Shown: piece by piece, positions 44,134 to 54,304 of the stretch
Position numbering within the stretch: the stretch's first letter is position 1
Layout: the number at the start of each line of letters is the position of its first letter
Assembly (NCBI RefSeq): GCF_023243075.1
Contig: NZ_JALKFZ020000126.1
Location: 62,001 to 126,000, forward strand
From: Frankia sp. AiPa1
GTDB lineage: Bacteria; Actinomycetota; Actinomycetes; Frankiales; Frankiaceae
Reading direction: 5' to 3'
DNA: 64,000 bases
The notes under the pieces: model-generated
Seen by the model: only the letters and a program-made list of their open reading frames with translations
Told to the model about the DNA's origin: nothing
Databases searched by the model: none
Made by a program: the position numbers and the translations under genes

Positions 44134-44160
44134 CATGACGGTGCCACCGGGACGATCGCG

Positions 44161-45387
44161 ATGATCGCCGAAGGGCTCTCCGGCGTGGACGCGTCCGTCG
44201 CGCGCCTGCGCGCGGCATCGACCGAGCTCGCCGCCACGCTGATCGAGCTCGACGCCCATCGGGGCCGGTCGTTGCTGGACCCGGCCCACTGCGCGGGGGC
44301 CACCGCCGCCCGCGCCACCGTCGCGCTCGACCGGCTGGCCTGGCTGTGGGACCGGTACCTGGCCCTGTTCGACCTGCTCACCAGGGCGGACACCGCGGCG
44401 GCACGGCGGGGTGGACGGCGACGCGAGCAGCTCACCGATCTGCTGCGCACCGCCGAGGCCGCGGCCCACCCGGGCCCGCCCCATCCCGAACCAGAGGATC
44501 CTCCGCCGGGCAGCGGGGCGTCGGACGAGATGGGCCTGGCCGCGATTGCCAGAACCGTCGCTCGGGTACGCACCGACTTCGACGCGGTGGTGAACGCTCA
44601 CCAGGCTCATCTGGCGATCCTCGCCGGCGCCGAGGAACTGCTGGCCCGGCTCGTCGCCGAGGCCACCCGGATCGGCAGCCCGCCGCTGGCGGAGCTCGGC
44701 GCGGCCGCCGCGGCGCTGGCGCCGCTATCGGCGGCCATCGCCGCGGACCCGCTCGGCCTCGCGGCGCGGCAGCCGATCGAAGCCAGGGCGGCCCTCGACC
44801 GCGCCGCGGCCAGCATCGACCCGCTGGTCAGGGCCTACGACACCCTGGACGACGGGCTGCGCGATGCCGCCACCCTGCTCGACACGGTGGTGGGCGTCGC
44901 CGCGGACGGCGAGCGGGACGCCGGCCGGGCCGCGGGCCGCATCCGCCTCGCCGAGGGCGAGCTGCTGCGCCTGCCCGAGGGCTGGCTGGACGATCCCGGT
45001 CACGGCCTGCGCCCCTGGCTGGAACGGCTGCGCGGGCTTGCCGCCGGCCCACCGCAGCGGCGCCTCGCCGCCGTGCGCGGCCTCGCCGCCTGGACCGCCG
45101 TCGCCGAGCAGGCACTGGCGCAGGCCCGGCACGTCGCCGAGGCGAACACACTCCCCTTGCGGCGGCGCGACGAGCTGCGCGGACTACTGGGAGCGCTGCG
45201 GCAGAAGGCGGTCGCGACCGGGCAGGCCGAGGACCCGGCGCTCGAGCAGAGCTACGCCGGCGCGCGCGACGTCCTGTACACCGCGCCGACGGATCTGACC
45301 CTGGCCCAGGACCGGGTTACCGACTACGCGTCGGCGCTGAACGGAGCGTGCCGCGCGAACAACGAGGGGCGGGGCGCGACGTCATGA
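44161..45387 (+). CDS. Helical (coiled-coil-rich) protein of the PknG operon
   Basis: 408 residues of unrecognised family. It is almost wholly helical, Ala/Arg/Leu-rich, with long amphipathic runs (VARLRAASTELAATLIELDA, RTVARVRTDFDAVVNAHQAH, GRIRLAEGELLRLPEGWLDD, QAEDPALEQSYAGARDVLYT). It has no signal peptide or membrane segment. It starts 27 bp after glnH2 and ends with ATGA overlap to pknG, so it is co-translated with the kinase. A structural or adaptor role linking the membrane sensor with PknG is possible but unproven. A different frame of the same region is open but is a shadow. Confidence 0.8.
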   Translation: MIAEGLSGVDASVARLRAASTELAATLIELDAHRGRSLLDPAHCAGATAARATVALDRLAWLWDRYLALFDLLTRADTAAARRGGRRREQLTDLLRTAEAAAHPGPPHPEPEDPPPGSGASDEMGLAAIARTVARVRTDFDAVVNAHQAHLAILAGAEELLARLVAEATRIGSPPLAELGAAAAALAPLSAAIAADPLGLAARQPIEARAALDRAAASIDPLVRAYDTLDDGLRDAATLLDTVVGVAADGERDAGRAAGRIRLAEGELLRLPEGWLDDPGHGLRPWLERLRGLAAGPPQRRLAAVRGLAAWTAVAEQALAQARHVAEANTLPLRRRDELRGLLGALRQKAVATGQAEDPALEQSYAGARDVLYTAPTDLTLAQDRVTDYASALNGACRANNEGRGATS

Positions 45388-47684
45388 CAGTGATCGCCTG
45401 TCCGGAGCCGGGCTGCCCGGGCGTCATCGAGGATGGTTACTGCACCGAGACGGGCCTGGCCTACCCGCCCCCCGCCAGCGGCGTCGCCTCCGACGGGACG
45501 GCGCCGGGCGGTCCGGGCGGTCCAGAACCCATCAACGCGATTCCCGCGACCACCAACGCGATCGGCGGAGGCGGGCGGCCGATCAGTCCCCAGGCGATGC
45601 CCGCCAGCGCGGGGCCGACCAGATCGTCCAGCCGGGGTGTGGCCGGCGGGTCGGTGCGTTCGCGTCCGTCGACGCCCTCCGGTGGGCGACGGCGTGGCCT
45701 TGGCGCAGGAATCGTCCAGGTGCCGGAGCTACCCGCTCCCGATCCGACGGCGCGACTGCTGACCTCACCCAGCGTGCCCGAGCACCGGCGGTTCTGCCCG
45801 CGGGGCCATCCAGTCGGGCGGGCTCGCGGTGGCCGGCCGGGCCGCACGGTCGGGTTCTGCGGCGAGTGCCAGGCGCCGTTCTCGTTCGTCCCGGCGTTGC
45901 GTGCCGGTGACACCATCGGCGGCTACGAGATCGCCGGCGCGCTGGCCCACGGCGGTCAGGGTTGGATCTACCTGGCCCGGGACCGCTCGGTGGCCGACGA
46001 CTTCTGGGTGGTACTCAAGGGCCTGCTCGACGAGGGCGACCCGGATGCGCGTGCCGCCGCCATCGCCGAACGGCGCTTTCTGGCCACCGTCGACCATCCG
46101 GGCATCGTCAAGATCTTCACCTTCGTCGAGCATGGCGGCACGGGCTACATCGTCATGGAGTACGTCGGCGGGACGTCCCTGCGCGACCTGCTGAAGGACC
46201 GCCGGGCCGCGGCGGGGCGAACTGACCCGCTGCCCGCGCACCTGGCGATCTCGTACATCCTCGCCGTCCTGCCCGCGTTCACCTACCTGCACCGCGCCGG
46301 CCTGGTCTTCTGCGACTTCAAACCGGACAACGTCATGCTCAGCCGGGACACGGTCAAGCTGATCGACCTCGGCGCCGTCCGGCACCTCGACCAGCAGGGC
46401 GGCGCGGTCTACGGCACCAAGGGCTATCAGGCCCCGGAGGTGTCGGAGACCGGGCCGTCCCTCGCCTCCGACCTGTACACGGTGGGTCGTACTCTGGCCG
46501 CGCTGCTGCTGGACTTCCGCGGCAACACCAGCACCTACCGGCACAGCATCCCGCCCGCCGCCGACCATCCGGCGCTGGCCCGCTATGACTCGCTGTACCG
46601 CTTCCTGGTCAAGGCGACCGCCGTGCATCCGGACGACCGGTTCGTCTCCGCCGAGGAGATGCACGACGAGCTGGAGGGGGTGCTACGCGAGGTCGGGGCG
46701 GACGTCGCCGGCCGACCGTTCCGGTCGACCAGCCGGCGGTTCACCGGCGACGCCCATCCAACCGGGCGCGCCGCCGACGGCACCCCCGCCGGCCCGCCGT
46801 GGGTCGTCCTGCCGGTGCTGCTCGTCGATGACTCCGACCCGGCCGCGATCGCGCTCGCCCGGCTGCCCGCCGTCAACGCGGAGGAGCTCGAGCCGCTGCT
46901 GACCGCGGCCGGGATCGACGGGGTCGAGGTACGGCTACGGCTCATCCGGGCCCAGGTGGAGGCCGGCCGGTTCGGCCGGGCCCGGGACCTGCTGGACGCC
47001 CTCGAGTCCGACGACCCGTGGGAGTGGCGCGCCGCCTACTACCGGGGCATGATCAACCTTGCCGAAGGGGACACCGCCGCCGCCCGCGGCTTCTTCGACC
47101 GGGTGTACGCGCAGGCGCCGGGCGAGCTGGCGCCCAAACTGGCGTTGGCGCACGCCGCCGAGGCCGACGGCGACCTGGCGTCCGCCGAACGCCTGTACAA
47201 CGTCGTGTCCAGCACGGACGACACCTTTACCAGTGCCGCGTTCGGCCTGGCCCGGGTGCGTGCGGCGGTCGGTGACCGGGTCGGTGCGGTTGCCGCCTAC
47301 CGGCGGGTGGCGCCGGCCTCGGCCGCCTACGTGGACGCCCGGGCGGCGCTCGTCCGTCTGCTGGGAACGACCACCGTCGCCGGCACGCCCTCACGGGACG
47401 ATCTGGCCGAGGCCGCGCGCGTGCTGGAGACGCTCGACCTCGATGGGATTCGCCGGGTCGAGCTGACCCGTGAGCTGCTCACCGCCGCGGTGGACCTGAT
47501 CGAACCCGGTCCGCTCGCGCCTGGCGACGACATCACGATCGCCGGCCGGCCGCTGCGCGGTCCCGACCTGCGGCTTGGCCTGGAACAGGTCTACCGGCAG
47601 GCGGCCCGCCTCGCGGGCAGCGAGGCCGAACGCCACCGCCTGGTCCAGGAAGCCAACCGGATCCGACCCTGGACGCTTGTGTGA
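45384..47684 (+). CDS. pknG: Serine/threonine protein kinase PknG
   Basis: 766 residues from ATG 45384, overlapping the previous stop by 4 bp. An N-terminal zinc-ribbon remnant (CPEPGCPGVIEDGYCTETG) lacks its last CxxC pair. A rubredoxin-like metal site (FCPRGHPVG and FCGECQAPF) lies near residues 135-165, as in PknG. The kinase domain spans ~180-455: glycine loop LAHGGQGWIYLARD, VVLKG lysine, catalytic loop FCDFKPDN (no HRD histidine, typical of PknG) and IDLGAVR in place of DFG. A TPR-like helical C-terminus (~490-766) completes the family layout. PknG senses amino-acid status via GlnH/GlnX and controls 2-oxoglutarate metabolism through FHA proteins of the GarA/OdhI type. Confidence 0.93.
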   Translation: MTVIACPEPGCPGVIEDGYCTETGLAYPPPASGVASDGTAPGGPGGPEPINAIPATTNAIGGGGRPISPQAMPASAGPTRSSSRGVAGGSVRSRPSTPSGGRRRGLGAGIVQVPELPAPDPTARLLTSPSVPEHRRFCPRGHPVGRARGGRPGRTVGFCGECQAPFSFVPALRAGDTIGGYEIAGALAHGGQGWIYLARDRSVADDFWVVLKGLLDEGDPDARAAAIAERRFLATVDHPGIVKIFTFVEHGGTGYIVMEYVGGTSLRDLLKDRRAAAGRTDPLPAHLAISYILAVLPAFTYLHRAGLVFCDFKPDNVMLSRDTVKLIDLGAVRHLDQQGGAVYGTKGYQAPEVSETGPSLASDLYTVGRTLAALLLDFRGNTSTYRHSIPPAADHPALARYDSLYRFLVKATAVHPDDRFVSAEEMHDELEGVLREVGADVAGRPFRSTSRRFTGDAHPTGRAADGTPAGPPWVVLPVLLVDDSDPAAIALARLPAVNAEELEPLLTAAGIDGVEVRLRLIRAQVEAGRFGRARDLLDALESDDPWEWRAAYYRGMINLAEGDTAAARGFFDRVYAQAPGELAPKLALAHAAEADGDLASAERLYNVVSSTDDTFTSAAFGLARVRAAVGDRVGAVAAYRRVAPASAAYVDARAALVRLLGTTTVAGTPSRDDLAEAARVLETLDLDGIRRVELTRELLTAAVDLIEPGPLAPGDDITIAGRPLRGPDLRLGLEQVYRQAARLAGSEAERHRLVQEANRIRPWTLV

Positions 47685-48787
47685 GCGGCCCTGGTGGTCT
47701 TGCCGACCGGGCGTCGTCGGCCTGCCCGTCCTGCGGCGAGGAGGCGCTTGCGGCCGACCGCTTCTGCGAGGCCTGCGGCGCCGCCCTGCACACCGACGCC
47801 CTGCACATCCCGGTCACGCCGCTCGGCTTGGCCGCCATGGTCGATGCGGCGGATGCAGCGGATCCAGCGGATCCAGCGGTCGCGGAACCGGCTGTCCAGC
47901 CTGGTCCGGATCCGGGGGCGGCACTGTCGCGGCCAGAGCCATGCGCGCAGTGCCAGGGCGTCGTGGTCGACGCCGAGGGGTACTGCCTGACGTGCGGTCT
48001 TCAGCGCAGCCGACCCGGATCCGGCCGGCCCGAGCGGACCGAGTTCGACCTTGGCCCGCTCGCGGGAGTCTCCGACCGCGGCCTGGTGCATCAGGCCAAC
48101 GAGGATGCGATGGCCGCGTCCGAGGGCTCGGCCGGTGCGCTGATCGCGGTGGTGTGCGACGGCGTGTCCCGGGCCGTCGGCTCTGGCCCCGGCGCCCGGG
48201 CGGCGGCTGCCGCCGCGCTGGCGTCGCTGGCGAGAGCTGCCGGCCCGGCGGGAGACGCCATCCGCGCGGCGGCCGGTGCCGGGCAGGCGGCGATCGAGGC
48301 TGTGGCGGCATCCACCGGTGACGAGCCGTCCTGCACATTCGCGGCGGCCCTGTACGCGGGCGGGGTGCTGACCGTCGGCTGGCTCGGCGACAGCCGGGTC
48401 TACCTGCTCGACCAGACCGGCCCCCAGTTGCTGACCTTTGACGACACCGTCGCGGCGGCCGCCGCGCGCGAGGGCCTCATCCCGCCCGAAGCGGCGGAGA
48501 CCGCACCCGGTGCCCATACGATCACCTCCTGGCTGGGCCTGAACAGCCGCCAACCCATCCCCCACGTCCGGACCGCGCACCCGGTCGGCCCTGGCCGGGT
48601 TCTGGTCTGCACGGACGGTCTCTGGAACGACGCGTCGTCGCCCGGTGCGCTGGCCGCCCAGATCGCCGAGCTGCCCGGTGACGCCTCCGCGGCCGAGACC
48701 GCCCGCCACCTGGTCGCCGCCGCCCTGCGCGCCGGCGGCCGGGACAACATCACCGTCGTCGTCATGGATATCCCCGGGAGAGCCTGA
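47681..48787 (+). CDS. PP2C-family Ser/Thr phosphatase with zinc ribbons
   Basis: 368 residues; GTG overlaps the pknG stop. Two Cys-rich ribbons lead the protein: CPSCGEEALAADRFCEACG and CAQCQGVVVDAEGYCLTCG. The PP2C domain begins GVSDRGLVHQANEDAMAASE, with metal-binding acidic motifs VVCDGVS, WLGDSRVYLL, VLVCTDGLWND and AGGRDNITVVVMD. It is predicted to dephosphorylate targets of the adjoining PknG kinase, giving a reversible switch. A run of 9-bp repeats near 47850-47875 lies in the inter-ribbon linker. The stop overlaps the VWA gene start. Confidence 0.93.
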   Translation: MSGPGGLADRASSACPSCGEEALAADRFCEACGAALHTDALHIPVTPLGLAAMVDAADAADPADPAVAEPAVQPGPDPGAALSRPEPCAQCQGVVVDAEGYCLTCGLQRSRPGSGRPERTEFDLGPLAGVSDRGLVHQANEDAMAASEGSAGALIAVVCDGVSRAVGSGPGARAAAAAALASLARAAGPAGDAIRAAAGAGQAAIEAVAASTGDEPSCTFAAALYAGGVLTVGWLGDSRVYLLDQTGPQLLTFDDTVAAAAAREGLIPPEAAETAPGAHTITSWLGLNSRQPIPHVRTAHPVGPGRVLVCTDGLWNDASSPGALAAQIAELPGDASAAETARHLVAAALRAGGRDNITVVVMDIPGRA

Positions 48788-50138
48788 TGGTGTCGTTCCG
48801 TTGCGAGGTACATCAGAACCCCTACCTGCCCGAGGACGGCACGCAGGTCGACGCGGTGGTCACCGTCACCGTCACCGCCGACGTCGACGGCGCCGGGCCG
48901 GCTGCCACGGCCAGACCCGCGCACGGCGAGGCCGCCGGTACTGCCGCCGGGGACCCTGCCGGTGCTGGTACCGGGCGGGCGGCCGGAGGCGGGCCGGATG
49001 CGGTGGAGGTCATCCTGCTGGACTGCTCCGGGTCGATGTCCGGTGGCCGCAAGATGGCGGAAGCCCAGCGGGCGGCGGCGGTCGCGGTGGACACGCTGCG
49101 TGATGGTGTCGGGTTCGCCGTGATCTGCGGCACCTCCGGCGCGAGCATGATCTATCCGGACGAGGGCCTCGCCATCGTCTCCGACCGCACCCGGCAGGAG
49201 GCGAAGGCCAGGATCGGGACGCTGGCGGCGGGTGGTGGCACCGCGATCGGCGCCTGGCTGCGGGCGGCCCGCGCGCTGATGCTGCTCGCGCCCGACGCCA
49301 TCCACCACGCCCTGCTGCTCACCGACGGGCAGAACAACGAGCCCCCGGACACGCTCGCCGAGGCCCTGGCCGCCTGCGAGGGCGTCTTCCAGTGCGACGC
49401 CCGGGGCGTCGGCGCGGACTGGAAGGTCGACGAGCTGCGGCTGATCGCCACCGCTCTGCTGGGCAGCGTCGCCCTGTTGCGGCAACCGGCGGACATCGCC
49501 GCCGACTTCCAGGCGGTGATCCAGACCGTCATGGATCGCGGGGTGCGGGACGTCCGCCTGCGGATCTGGGCCCCGCGGGGCGCCCGGATCCGGTTCGTCC
49601 GGCAGGTCTCGCCGCAGATCGACGAGCTGACCGGCCGGGCCGTCGCCGTCAGTGACCTCGTTCAGGACTATCCGACGGGTGCGTGGGGATCGGAGACGCG
49701 GGACTACCACGTGTGTGTCGACGTGCCGCCCGCCCCGGTCGGCGGCCGACGCCTGGCCGCCCGGATCAGCCTGCTCGACGGCGAACAGACGCTCTCCACC
49801 ACCAAGGTCGAGGTGATCTGGACCGACGATTCGGTGGAGTCCACCCGGATCAACGAGGTCGTCGCCCATTACACCGGGCAGGCGGAACTGGCTCGCGCCA
49901 TCCAGGACGGGATCCGCGCCCGGCAGGCCGGGGACGAGGACAGCGCCGTCACCGCACTCGGCCGGGCGGCTCAGCTCGCCGCCGCCGCCGGCGACGAGCT
50001 GACCCTGCGCCGGCTGGAAAAGGTCGTTGAGATCGTCGATGCGCAGACCGGCCAGGTTCGCCCGCGCCACAGTGTCGAGAAGCTCGACGAGATGGACCTC
50101 GACGCGTCGTCCACGCTGACCGTCACCCCGAAGACGCC

Positions 50139-50142
<4 letters not shown>
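48787..50142 (+). CDS. von Willebrand factor A domain protein
   Basis: 451 residues; ATG shares a base with the phosphatase stop. The VWA domain starts near residue 72 with the MIDAS motif VILLDCSGSMSGGRKM, followed by GGGTAIGAWLRAARALMLLA and LLLTDGQNNEPPDTL. A beta-rich C-terminal domain (YHVCVDVPPAPVGGRRLAAR) and a helical end follow. No signal peptide is seen, so it is cytoplasmic. VWA domains bind protein partners through a divalent metal. In this operon it may scaffold kinase, phosphatase and FHA proteins, resembling vWA-PP2C-kinase clusters of TerY-P type. Confidence 0.9.
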
Positions 50143-51059
<917 letters not shown>

Positions 51060-51295
51060 CCTACCGGGACGGCCCCGGCCGCCACCCTGACCGATTCCAC
51101 GTCCGCGCCGGTCAGCGCCGATGTGAAGCCGGATTGGGAGCCCGCCCGAGCCCACTGTCCTATCGCGCAGGCCGGCCTTATCGTCCTCTTTCGTCGGCTT
51201 TCAGTCAAAGGCCGGCCAAGGTCGATCGGACCGCATATGCTCGCGGCCAATCGGCGGGGCTGATCGGCCGATCTCGCTCTGAGGGGGAGAAAAAC
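51060..51295. other. Intergenic region between FHA protein and FHA-ABC transporter genes
   Basis: 236 bp with no supported gene. TATGCT (51236-51241) is a possible -10 box, suggesting that the transporter has its own promoter although it follows the operon. Confidence 0.35.
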
Positions 51296-53911
51296 ATGTC
51301 CACGGCCGTTCTGAAGGTGACCAGCATGGCCGGAGAGGTCACTGTCCCCTCGGGACAGCCGCGGTTCATCATCGGGCGAGCACGCAACGCGGACCACGTG
51401 ATCGCGGACAGCCAGGTCTCGCGGCAGCATCTGATGATCGAGAAGACCGGGCCGGGTTGGGCGGTGCGGGACGTCAGCACCAACGGGACCTGGCTGGATG
51501 GCAGCCGGATGCTGACCGCCATCGAGGTGCGCGGCGATACGCGCTTCCGGCTCGGCTCGCTCAGCGGCCCCGAGGTCCTCCTTCGCGTCGAGGTCGACAG
51601 CGGTCGGGGCAACTACCCGTCCGATGACTTCGGTGGCACGTTCGGCGGAGGTCTCGAGGGCGGGTACGCCGACCTGCAGACGATGCTGCCCGGCCAGCCG
51701 AGCTACGCTCCGCCCCGCGGACCGGAGCGCACAGCCCCCGCCCCGCCGCGTGCGCCGGTCCGGGCCGGTGCCGGTGCTGGATCCGGATCCGGCCACGCCC
51801 GCCGGACCGCCGGCGCCGCCCCCGCCGTGCCCCCCACCCCGGCCGGGCATACCCGCCTGGACCGCGAGCACGAGCGCAGCACCACCTACCCGCTGCGCCA
51901 GGGCCAGATGCAGATCGGCCGTGGCCGCGGCAACGACATCGTCATCTCCGACCTGCTCGCCTCCCGGCTGCATGCCACGCTGACCGTGCGCGGATCCGAC
52001 ATCGAGCTCGTCGACATGGATTCGGCGAACGGAACGTTCCTCGACGGCCGCCGCATCCAGCGCGCCCAGGTCGTCCAGGGCGACATCATCGCCATCGGTC
52101 ACCATGTCCTGCAGCTCGAGGGCAACCAGCTCGTCGAGTACATCGACTCTGGCGACGTCAGCTTCGAGGCCGAGCATCTCAACGTGTGGGCCGGCGACAA
52201 GCAGCTCATGCACGACATGACGTTTCGCCTGCCAGGGCAGGCCCTGCTCGGCGTCGTGGGCCCGTCGGGCGCCGGAAAGTCGACGCTGCTGGGCGCGCTG
52301 ACCGGCTTCCGCCCCGCCAACGAGGGCTCCGTGCGTTATGCCGGCCGGGACCTCTACGACGAGTACGACGAGCTGCGCCGCCGGATCGGCTACGTGCCGC
52401 AGGACGACATCCTGCACACCTCCCTGACCGTGCGCAAGGCGCTCGAGTACGGCGCCAAGCTGCGGTTCCCGCCCGACGTGACGCAGGCCGAGCGGGACCG
52501 GCGGATTGACGAGGTACTCGCCGAGCTGAACCTCACCCCGCATACCGACACGGTGGTCGCGCGGCTGTCCGGCGGTCAGCGCAAGCGGGTGTCGGTGGCC
52601 CTGGAGCTCCTCACCCGGCCGACGCTGCTCTACTTGGACGAGCCGACCTCGGGTCTCGATCCGGGTATGGACCTGCAGGTCATGCAGTCGCTGCGCGCGC
52701 TCGCCGACGACGGCCGCACCGTCATCGTCGTCACCCACTCGGTGGCGCAGCTTGACCTCTGTGACTACGTCCTGGTGCTGGCCCCTGGCGGTCATGTCGC
52801 CTACTTCGGCCCGCCGGGAGATGCGCTGCCGTTCTTCGGCGAACAGGGTTACCCGTGGGTGTTCCTGCGCCTGCAGGAAGACCCGGGCGCCGAGTCCGCG
52901 GCACGTTTCCGGGCGTCGCGGCATTATGTCCCCGCCTCGGTGACGGCGCCGTCGGCGCGGCCCGAGCCGGAGGAGTTGCCGAGCATCCGGCAACAGACGG
53001 TGCTGTCCCAGCTGGTGTCGCTCAGTAGACGGACGCTGTCGGTCATCGTGTCCGACAAGGGCTATCTGCGGCTGGCCGTCGCATTCCCGTTCGTGCTGGG
53101 CGCGATCCCCCGGTTCATCGGCGGGGACTTCGCCGACACCCACGATCCGTTCACCCCGAACTCGAACGGCCCCACCATCTTCCTGATCATGGTGCTGTGT
53201 GCCTGCTTCATGGGCATGTCGAACTCCGTGCGGGAAATCGTCAAGGAACGGGCGATCTACCAACGGGAACGCGCGATCGGGCTGTCGCGGACCGCCTACG
53301 TCGGCTCCAAGGTGCTGGTGCTGTTCATCATCACCGTGTTGCAGTCCATCCCGTTCACGGCCATCGGGCTGGCCGGCCGGCAGCCACCGAACGCCCTGCT
53401 GCTCGGCGACTCGTTGCTGGACTGCATGCTCGCGGTGTTCATCGTCACCTTCGCCTCCGGCATGATCGGCCTGGTGATCTCGGCGCTGGTGGACAATGCC
53501 GACAAGACGATGCCGTTGCTGGTGATCGTCACGATGATCCAGCTGGTGTTCTCCGCCGGCATCGTGCCGATCTCGGGAACGCCGGTCCTGCCGCAGATCT
53601 CCGCCATCTCCCCCGCCCGCTGGGGTTACGCCGCCATGGCCGCCGACGCCGATTTCAACGTCATCACCAGTGCCGGCGTCCAGCGTCCGAAGACCGTCGC
53701 CGGCAAGCCCGTCGCCGGCCAGACCGTGCCGGTCAACCCGAACGCGCCGGAACGAGACGCCCTGTTCGACCACACGAAGAAGCAGTACGCCGTCGACATC
53801 GCGGGCGGCGTCACCGTCTCCGTGCTCTTCATTGCCATCACCGGAATCCTGCTGCGCCGCCTCGACCCCAAGACCAACAGAAAACGGAAGCCGGCAGCGG
53901 CAGAACAGTAG
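51296..53911 (+). CDS. FHA-domain ABC transporter (Rv1747-like)
   Basis: 871 residues from ATG 51296, behind GAGGGGGAG. Two FHA domains precede the transporter: ~20-95 (RFIIGRARNADHVIADSQVS, STNGTWLDG) and ~195-265 (MQIGRGRGNDIVISD, DSANGTFLDGRR). An ABCG-type ATPase follows with Walker A GPSGAGKST near 323, signature LSGGQRKRVSVAL near 424 and Walker B LLYLDEPTSGLDPG. Six membrane helices fill ~590-860 (FIITVLQSIPFTAIGLAG, LLVIVTMIQLVFSAGIVPIS). This is the architecture of M. tuberculosis Rv1747, a lipid-export-type transporter regulated by Ser/Thr kinase phosphorylation through its FHA domains. Its place after the PknG operon suggests it is an output of that phospho-signalling. Confidence 0.93.
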   Translation: MSTAVLKVTSMAGEVTVPSGQPRFIIGRARNADHVIADSQVSRQHLMIEKTGPGWAVRDVSTNGTWLDGSRMLTAIEVRGDTRFRLGSLSGPEVLLRVEVDSGRGNYPSDDFGGTFGGGLEGGYADLQTMLPGQPSYAPPRGPERTAPAPPRAPVRAGAGAGSGSGHARRTAGAAPAVPPTPAGHTRLDREHERSTTYPLRQGQMQIGRGRGNDIVISDLLASRLHATLTVRGSDIELVDMDSANGTFLDGRRIQRAQVVQGDIIAIGHHVLQLEGNQLVEYIDSGDVSFEAEHLNVWAGDKQLMHDMTFRLPGQALLGVVGPSGAGKSTLLGALTGFRPANEGSVRYAGRDLYDEYDELRRRIGYVPQDDILHTSLTVRKALEYGAKLRFPPDVTQAERDRRIDEVLAELNLTPHTDTVVARLSGGQRKRVSVALELLTRPTLLYLDEPTSGLDPGMDLQVMQSLRALADDGRTVIVVTHSVAQLDLCDYVLVLAPGGHVAYFGPPGDALPFFGEQGYPWVFLRLQEDPGAESAARFRASRHYVPASVTAPSARPEPEELPSIRQQTVLSQLVSLSRRTLSVIVSDKGYLRLAVAFPFVLGAIPRFIGGDFADTHDPFTPNSNGPTIFLIMVLCACFMGMSNSVREIVKERAIYQRERAIGLSRTAYVGSKVLVLFIITVLQSIPFTAIGLAGRQPPNALLLGDSLLDCMLAVFIVTFASGMIGLVISALVDNADKTMPLLVIVTMIQLVFSAGIVPISGTPVLPQISAISPARWGYAAMAADADFNVITSAGVQRPKTVAGKPVAGQTVPVNPNAPERDALFDHTKKQYAVDIAGGVTVSVLFIAITGILLRRLDPKTNRKRKPAAAEQ

Positions 53912-54089
53912 CTTCTGGCAGTTCATGGCAATCGGCAGGTCCCGACAGTCCGCGGGGGCCGGCACCGGCCAGGCGGTCGGTCCCGATGGCCTGGCGGCCG
54001 CTCGTGACCAGCGGGACGGACCAGGAGCCGGCCGAAGCGGCCGGGCCGGCGGAGGCGGCATCCTGGCCCGCCTCGCAGCGGCGATCTCG

Positions 54090-54272
54090 ATGGATTTCTC
54101 CTTCCTCGCCGAGCTCGACGAGCTGGGCGGGCGCTACCTGGACAATGCCAACTTCTTCGCCGTCGCCGACCCGTCCGATCTCACCGACGCGCAGCTCTAC
54201 GAACTGATGATGACGGAATACCCGGCCTGGCTTCACCAGGCGAGGGCAAACGGCCTCGTCACCGGTCCCTGA
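54090..54272 (+). CDS. Small acidic protein downstream of the FHA-ABC transporter
   Basis: 60 residues from ATG 54090 (MDFSFLAELDELGGRYLDNA, then FFAVADPSDLTDAQLYELMM). It is acidic and helical, with no signal or membrane segment and no family recognised. The frame extends upstream to ATG 53925 through Gly/Arg-rich codons that look non-coding; a GGAGGCGG lies about 32 nt before 54090. Base usage after 54090 is coding-like. It may be a small partner of the transporter. Confidence 0.5.
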   Translation: MDFSFLAELDELGGRYLDNANFFAVADPSDLTDAQLYELMMTEYPAWLHQARANGLVTGP

Positions 54273-54304
54273 GCAGGTGAACCGGGGCGTCGGCCAGGAG
54301 CGGG

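Noticed and set aside
44346..45383. In-frame upstream extension of pknG to 44346
   Set aside because: It overlaps the coiled-coil gene in another frame and is extremely Arg/Gly-rich. The ATG at 45384 with ATGA overlap and a following Cys motif is the natural start.
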